This document shows, piece after piece, positions 5,587-9,012 of a stretch of DNA of 9,012 nucleotides. Every line of letters starts with the position of its first letter. Position 1 is the stretch's first letter. Location of the stretch: contig JAGPGE010000201.1 of assembly GCA_018056145.1 (NCBI GenBank), forward strand, positions 1 to 9,012, read 5' to 3'. The DNA is from Armatimonadota bacterium. Its GTDB lineage: Bacteria; Armatimonadota; Zipacnadia; Zipacnadales; JABUFB01. The notes beneath the pieces are model-generated. The model worked only from the letters and a program-made list of their open reading frames with translations, had not been told where the DNA came from and ran no database searches. Position numbers and translations under genes: made by a program.

Positions 5587-6555
5587 TCAGTCCCACTCGA
5601 GCAGTACCCCGAGGCACTCCCCGGGGCTCTTATAGAGCAGGTCGAAGGCGTCCTTGGCCCTGGGCGCAGGGAACCGGTGTGTGATCATCTTCTCTCCGGC
5701 GATCACGCCGCGAGAGAGCAGTTCTAGGGACTTGTCGGAGCACGCAGGCCGGTGGGTGCCGGCGCTGTTTGCGCCGATGATTCTGTGTCCCATGAGCATC
5801 GACGCATCCACCGGCAGCGGCTCGCCCTGGTACAGCCCGATGACCACGATCTGCCCCCCATAGGCCACCATTTTCTGGAGCTGGGGGAAGACCCGCGCCG
5901 CCCATTGCCCGCCGACGGCCTCATAGACGACCCGCGCCCCCTTGTCTTTCGTCGCGTCCTTCACGGCGCTCACGGGGTCTGTCTCGGATGCATCGATCAC
6001 CAGATCCACCCCAAGCTCTCGAGCGATGCGGCAACGCAGGGGGAGCGCGTCCACGGCAATGACCTGGGCCGGGTTCCACTCCCGTACGATCTGCGCCATC
6101 ACGGTGCCGATGATCCCCTGCCCGACGATCACCACAGTATCGCCTTCCCGGATATCGCCGGCAATCGACCAGGACCAGCCACTGGTGCCGAAGGGCCAGA
6201 ATGTGCCGAGTTCCAGGGAGACATTGTCCGGCAGGCGCACGATGGAGGGGGTGTGGCGAGTGTCGTTCTCGGGCGCGAGCACGTACTCGGCATGGGGGCG
6301 CAGGGCAGCCACTCGGTCGCCCACGCGGAAGCCGGTCACATCGGCTCCCACCGCTTCAACGTACCCGGCGGCGGCATAGCCCATCGCGCCTGGGTCCACC
6401 GCCTTCTCACACAGGTACCTGCCGCCCAGTTCCGAGCCGCGACTGATGAGACTGCAACTGACCTTGACCAGCACATCTCCGGGGCCAACTACCGGAACGG
6501 GAGCAGGCTCCAGGAAGACATTGCCGACACCCTCGCCCTTGGCAAGCCTGAGCAT
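5587..6555 (-). CDS. Medium-chain dehydrogenase/reductase (MDR), zinc-site-poor, BchC-like subgroup
   Basis: A 322-residue MDR-superfamily oxidoreductase with a GroES-like N-terminal domain (about 1-125) and a Rossmann domain (about 135-270). The nucleotide-binding motif is VVIVGQGIIGTVM at 141-153 (Gly145, Gly147, Gly150), and Asp169 at the end of the second strand favours NAD(H) over NADP(H). Cys34 sits in CSLISRGSE, the version seen in the subgroup that includes bacteriochlorophyllide dehydrogenase BchC. The usual GHE of zinc alcohol dehydrogenases is replaced by Gly-Tyr-Ala (59-61), and the four-cysteine structural-zinc loop is absent. The substrate is unknown; sugar or polyol derivatives are possible. 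The ATG at 6555 has only a GGTGA-like site 6 nt upstream and GAGGGG further away. It begins 40 bp after the ligase gene stops, so the two are probably co-transcribed. Confidence 0.85.
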   Translation of the reverse strand: MLRLAKGEGVGNVFLEPAPVPVVGPGDVLVKVSCSLISRGSELGGRYLCEKAVDPGAMGYAAAGYVEAVGADVTGFRVGDRVAALRPHAEYVLAPENDTRHTPSIVRLPDNVSLELGTFWPFGTSGWSWSIAGDIREGDTVVIVGQGIIGTVMAQIVREWNPAQVIAVDALPLRCRIARELGVDLVIDASETDPVSAVKDATKDKGARVVYEAVGGQWAARVFPQLQKMVAYGGQIVVIGLYQGEPLPVDASMLMGHRIIGANSAGTHRPACSDKSLELLSRGVIAGEKMITHRFPAPRAKDAFDLLYKSPGECLGVLLEWD

Positions 6556-6595
6556 CGCGGGTCACCGTCCCCTCGGCGGTATTGAGGCCGTCCGG

Positions 6596-7432
6596 TCAAC
6601 GTCTTCCGCGAGTGCGCGTCCACCTTTCGGTGCCGTACTTGCTCTCGACCAGTTCCGCGGTCCTGGCCTGCTCAGAATCCGTCAGCGGCTGCTCGGCGAT
6701 GAGCACCCCGAATGCCTCCGCGAACCCGCTCACCACGGCGCGCCCGAGTTCATCAAAGCAAACGCTCCTGCCAAGCACTTCCGCGACCGTTGTGGCATGG
6801 TGAGACAGCCCGTTGGCATTTCCCGCATCACGTGGGTGCTTGCCCAGGATCTCCAGATGTTCGGCGGGGTCCAGAGTAATGGGGATCGCCCCGTGCTGCA
6901 GGATCGCCCCGGAACGCCGCATTTGGGCGCTGCCCACGATCTTGCGGCCAGCAACTTCCATGTCCCCGCCGAGCGAACTCGCGAAACAGATGGATGGCAG
7001 ATCGGCGGGCTTGCGTGGGGAGTCCCTGCGACCGTCAGGAATGCCCGCGCCCACTCCCAGCAACGCCAGACCGGCCTCGATGCCCCGGGAAATCTCGCGA
7101 TACGAGGCCACCACAGAGTCCCCGCAGGCGAGATGGCCGACGCGGATGCACACGCTGTAAGTGACCTCGTCTCGGTGGATAATGGCGCGTCCACCCGTTG
7201 GTCGGCGAACGAGCCCATATCCGCGTCGCTGGACTGCTTCCAAGTCCACGCCTTGCTCAAGGTCCTGCGCGAAGCCGATCGAGACACCCGGGGGCTCCCA
7301 GCCGTATATGCGCAGAGTGGGCGGCGCGTCGCCCTCCGCTACCTGTTCGAAGAGCATCTCGTCTACGGCCATATTGACATCAGCAGGCGCGAAGCCGCTC
7401 CAGACCAGTCTCCAGATGTGCGCGTCACTCAT
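6596..7432 (-). CDS. lipM: Octanoyltransferase LipM / lipoate-protein ligase A family
   Basis: A 278-residue member of the biotin/lipoate ligase fold. LipM moves octanoate from acyl carrier protein to the lipoyl lysine of GcvH; relatives (LplA) use free lipoate and ATP. The N-terminus matches the family (WRLV, then NMAVDE at 20-25). The lipoyl/octanoyl-binding motif RRPTGGRAIIH is at 76-86, and GRKIVGSAQ (162-170) carries the conserved Lys164. Cys149, in SICFAS, lies where the catalytic cysteine of LipM is found (Cys150 in Bacillus subtilis). The overall length also matches LipM, and the large extra C-terminal domain of E. coli LplA is missing, so I prefer LipM. The ATG at 7432 has no good Shine-Dalgarno, but the conserved N-terminus requires it. 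The gene follows gcvH, its expected substrate, 94 bp downstream across a terminator-like hairpin. Confidence 0.85.
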   Translation of the reverse strand: MSDAHIWRLVWSGFAPADVNMAVDEMLFEQVAEGDAPPTLRIYGWEPPGVSIGFAQDLEQGVDLEAVQRRGYGLVRRPTGGRAIIHRDEVTYSVCIRVGHLACGDSVVASYREISRGIEAGLALLGVGAGIPDGRRDSPRKPADLPSICFASSLGGDMEVAGRKIVGSAQMRRSGAILQHGAIPITLDPAEHLEILGKHPRDAGNANGLSHHATTVAEVLGRSVCFDELGRAVVSGFAEAFGVLIAEQPLTDSEQARTAELVESKYGTERWTRTRGRR

Positions 7433-7460
7433 CCCATGACCGTCCGTGCAGAAGAGAAGA

Positions 7461-7489
7461 GCCCGGGATCCGTGTCAGCGATCCCGGGC
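7461..7489 (-). terminator. Terminator-like hairpin between gcvH and lipM
   Basis: GCCCGGGATC at 7461-7470 and GATCCCGGGC at 7480-7489 form a perfect 10-bp stem with a 9-nt loop. Reading on the minus strand, the stem is followed by TCTTCTCTTCTG, a pyrimidine-rich tract with many T residues. It begins 37 bp past the gcvH stop and ends 28 bp before the lipM ATG. It is the strongest intrinsic-terminator candidate in the window and would separate or attenuate lipM expression. Confidence 0.65.
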
Positions 7490-7526
7490 GGTGAGTACGG
7501 AAATCCTGCGACTGGCGTTGGGCGGC

Positions 7527-7973
7527 CTACTCCTCGTCTTCTTCGTAGAACAGATCGTCGTCGTCTTCTTCCTCGTCCTCATCCTCATCAGCGCTCTCTT
7601 CCGCCACGTGCTTCTTGTACTCGTCGTAGCTCATGAGCTTGTCCAGATCCTCGCCCTCGGCAGGCTTGACCGCGATGAGCCATCCCTCGCCGTAGCAGTC
7701 GTCATTGACGAGCTCGGGCATGTCCGAGAGTTCCTCGTTGACACGCGTGATGGTTCCGGAGATCGGCGCGATGAGGTCCTCGACTGCTTTCGCGGACTCG
7801 ATGCTGCCGAAGACTTCCTCCTTCTCCACTTCCGCTCCAGCTTCGGGAAGCTCGACGAAGATGATGCTCCCAAGCTGGTCCTGCGCATACTGCGTGATCC
7901 CCACGAGCACTTCCTTACCTTCGTCGCGTACCCAGGTGTGGCTCTCGTCAAACCGCAGTTCCGACATGTCCAT
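7527..7973 (-). CDS. gcvH: Glycine cleavage system H protein with acidic C-terminal tail
   Basis: GcvH is the lipoyl carrier that passes the aminomethyl group between the P, T and L proteins when glycine is degraded in the cytoplasm. The protein has 148 residues. The start motif LRFDESHTWVRDEG (6-19), GITQYAQDQLG (25-35) and the lipoyl site GSIESAKAVEDL (56-67) are diagnostic; Lys62 is the lipoylated lysine. The NEELSDMPELVNDDCYGEGWL region (79-99) completes the normal fold. The canonical protein ends near residue 123. A further 25 or so residues follow in which 19 of the last 24 are Asp or Glu, which is unusual. The ATG at 7973 has AAGGAGGT 8 nt upstream. No other glycine-cleavage gene is in the window; the LipM-type enzyme that would modify it is next. 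Confidence 0.95.
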   Translation of the reverse strand: MDMSELRFDESHTWVRDEGKEVLVGITQYAQDQLGSIIFVELPEAGAEVEKEEVFGSIESAKAVEDLIAPISGTITRVNEELSDMPELVNDDCYGEGWLIAVKPAEGEDLDKLMSYDEYKKHVAEESADEDEDEEEDDDDLFYEEDEE

Positions 7974-7976
7974 ACG

Positions 7977-7989
7977 GGAGGACCTCCTT
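7977..7989 (-). promoter_or_regulatory. gcvH: gcvH ribosome-binding site AAGGAGG inside a self-complementary element
   Basis: On the minus strand the full AAGGAGGT (plus 7982-7989) runs into CCTCC, giving the inverted repeat GGAGG-T-CCTCC (plus 7977-7987) 3 nt from the ATG. In RNA, GGAG could pair with CUCC over a GUC triloop and partly mask the site. The 8-nt spacing from AAGGAGGT to ATG fixes the start at 7973 rather than the second Met codon. Confidence 0.6.
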
Positions 7990-8110
7990 CGACCGGTTCT
8001 TCCCTTGTGGTGCGTAAGCTGTTTTCCGCATGCCCGGTCCCCAGAGGCCCCGGGTCAGCGCGTATGAGTGTAATACTTCACACAACCGGGAGGCAAGGGG
8101 GTTTTTGCGG

Positions 8111-8140
8111 TCCTGCCGCCGACAGCAGCCGGCGGCAGGA
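8111..8140. repeat. Perfect 11-bp inverted repeat between gcvH and the methyltransferase gene
   Basis: TCCTGCCGCCG at 8111-8121 pairs perfectly with CGGCGGCAGGA at 8130-8140 around an 8-nt loop (ACAGCAGC). It lies in the 238-bp spacer between divergent genes, just upstream of the candidate methyltransferase promoter. A TTTTT tract lies before it on the plus strand (8102-8106), the wrong side for a plus-strand terminator, and on the minus strand it is followed by A residues. It may be an operator, a cruciform, or a leader structure. Confidence 0.6.
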
Positions 8141-8141
8141 A

Positions 8142-8170
8142 TTGCGTCTTACACGTGAATCCGGTATCCT
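8142..8170 (+). promoter_or_regulatory. Candidate sigma-70-type promoter for the methyltransferase
   Basis: TTGCGT (8142-8147) and TATCCT (8165-8170) are separated by exactly 17 bp. Matches to consensus are 3 of 6 and 4 of 6. Transcription from here would give a leader of about 35 nt before the ATG at 8212. The match is modest and chance is possible. Confidence 0.3.
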
Positions 8171-8211
8171 CCCTGTGTCCATCAAGACCATCGTCAGTGA
8201 TCGGGCGGCCC

Positions 8212-9012
8212 ATGAGCGATCAGGCCAAGAGCAAACTGAAGCGGTCGCGTCTGAAGCGCGCCGAACACGAGGTGGCCACCGGCCCGGTTGAGTTGCTGCG
8301 CCCCACCCCGGATGCGCCGGCAATCCGGCGGTACGTGCCCCGCGAGGGCCTGGACCATGGCGAATTGCTGGCCCGGTTCGGCGCTCTGGACTGGCGAGAC
8401 CTACCCCCGGATGCGCCGCCTGTTTCGGTTGCGGACATTGCGGACAGGATCATCTGCGGCGACAGTGTGCAGTGCCTGCGCCGTCTTCCCGAGGCCTGCG
8501 TCGCTTGCGTGGTGACCAGCCCGCCATACTGGAACGTGGTCGACTACGGAGTGGACGGGCAGATCGGGCCCGGTTCATACGAGGACTACCTCGAAGACCT
8601 GCTTGCCGTCTGGCGCGAGTGCGAGCGGGTACTGATCCCCAACGGCAAGCTGTGTATTAACGCACCCATCATCCCCGTGCCCAAGGCAGTCATGAGCCAC
8701 CAGCACACTCGGCACCTGAAGAACCTAAGCAACGACATCGAGGCCAGCATTCTGCGCAGTCTCACACTGCAGCGCTACAGCCTTTACATCTGGCAGAAGC
8801 AGACCACTGAGAAGATGTTCGGCAGCTACCCGTACCCCCCGAACCTGTTTGAGCAGAACACCGTGGAGTTCATCAACGTTTTCGTCAAGCCGGGCGCCCC
8901 CCGCAGGATGCCTCCCCAGGTCAAGGCTGCCAGCAGGCTGACGGAAGGCGAATGGATGAACCTCACGCGACAAGTCTGGCGCCTGTATCCGGCTGACGTG
9001 AAGCGTGAGAAG
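8212..9012 (+). CDS. DNA methyltransferase (N6-adenine/N4-cytosine, beta-type motif order), 3'-truncated
   Basis: The frame is open from ATG 8212 to the last base (267 codons), so the gene continues past the window. These enzymes transfer a methyl group from S-adenosylmethionine to an exocyclic amino group of a DNA base. RIICGDSVQCLRRLP (79-93), then VVTSPPYW (100-107), is the motif IV block, with Ser-Pro-Pro-Tyr as the catalytic loop. QIGPGSYEDYLEDL (117-130) and CERVLIPNGKLCIN (137-150) are the usual following segments. Motif IV comes first, so the SAM-binding motif I is expected after the window end, as in the beta order. The first 75 or so residues are an N-terminal extension, with a basic start (AKSKLKRSRLKR). 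The ATG lacks a good ribosome site (GGGCGG, 3 nt away), and an in-frame GTG at 8197 is an alternative. No restriction endonuclease is visible upstream; one could follow. Orphan or restriction-modification status cannot be judged. Confidence 0.85.
   Translation, partial: MSDQAKSKLKRSRLKRAEHEVATGPVELLRPTPDAPAIRRYVPREGLDHGELLARFGALDWRDLPPDAPPVSVADIADRIICGDSVQCLRRLPEACVACVVTSPPYWNVVDYGVDGQIGPGSYEDYLEDLLAVWRECERVLIPNGKLCINAPIIPVPKAVMSHQHTRHLKNLSNDIEASILRSLTLQRYSLYIWQKQTTEKMFGSYPYPPNLFEQNTVEFINVFVKPGAPRRMPPQVKAASRLTEGEWMNLTRQVWRLYPADVKREK

Noticed and set aside
5752..6585. 277-codon open frame on the plus strand
   Set aside because: Antisense to the MDR dehydrogenase, whose motifs are clear; no recognisable protein.
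6446..7636. 396-codon open frame on the plus strand
   Set aside because: It is antisense to the well-supported LipM-type gene, has no family features and an odd composition; long shadow frames are expected at this GC content.
8068..8100. Minus-strand promoter TTGCCT/TATTAC for gcvH and the GTGT..ACAC symmetry nearby
   Set aside because: The spacer between the two hexamers is about 15 bp, shorter than normal, and the symmetry is only four bases per arm. Not strong enough to list.
7974..8211. Glycine riboswitch upstream of gcvH
   Set aside because: Read on the minus strand, the leader lacks the conserved glycine-riboswitch core segments and a tandem arrangement. The spacer is also short.
7446..8291. 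281-codon open frame on the plus strand
   Set aside because: It crosses gcvH in antisense, the hairpin spacer and the start of the methyltransferase. Its hydrophobic stretch comes from the antisense of the acidic gcvH tail.

Overview
The window is GC-rich DNA (roughly two-thirds G+C by eye) from a bacterium with strong Shine-Dalgarno use (AAGGAGG before two genes), classical signal peptides and a lipoprotein-type signal. A PhoPQ-activated (PqaA-type) hydrolase, a BchC-like MDR dehydrogenase, a LipM-type ligase and a C39/BtrH-like protein together would suit an environmental lineage such as Armatimonadota or Planctomycetota. That placement is inference only; no rRNA or marker gene is present.

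Layout. (a) 1-285 (+) is the 3' end of a tail-anchored membrane protein. It is followed by a 216-bp convergent spacer holding two perfect hairpins and three CGGTACG words. (b) 502-3626 (-) has three co-directional genes. Transcription runs from a small FMN nitroreductase (3626-3105) through a signal peptide/one-TM/coiled-coil protein (2937-1831) to a secreted PqaA-like alpha/beta hydrolase (1791-502). The last two are 39 bp apart and probably co-transcribed; the 167-bp gap before them carries a cluster of palindromes. (c) 3759-4847 (+) is a divergent gene of unknown function with a possible structured leader (two GC-rich hairpins downstream of a TATAAT). It ends at a terminator-like hairpin. 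(d) 4928-7973 (-) has four genes. gcvH (7973-7527) is followed by a terminator-like hairpin, a LipM-type octanoyltransferase (7432-6596), a zinc-site-poor MDR dehydrogenase (6555-5587) and a thioredoxin-fold lipoprotein (5479-4928). (e) 8212 to the window end (+) is the first 267 codons of a DNA methyltransferase of beta-type motif order, divergent from gcvH.

How they work together. The clearest functional link is gcvH with the LipM-type enzyme: GcvH is the lipoyl carrier of the glycine cleavage system, and LipM is the octanoyltransferase that loads GcvH. The other gcv genes (P, T, L) and lipA are not in the window. The coiled-coil membrane protein and the exported hydrolase look like a pair, with a cell-surface or periplasmic role. 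The remaining neighbours have no obvious shared pathway.

I see no CRISPR array, tRNA, rRNA, insertion sequence or complete defence system. The most open questions are the unassigned membrane coiled-coil protein, the C39-like protein without a visible catalytic cysteine, the acidic tail on GcvH, and whatever follows the methyltransferase beyond the window.
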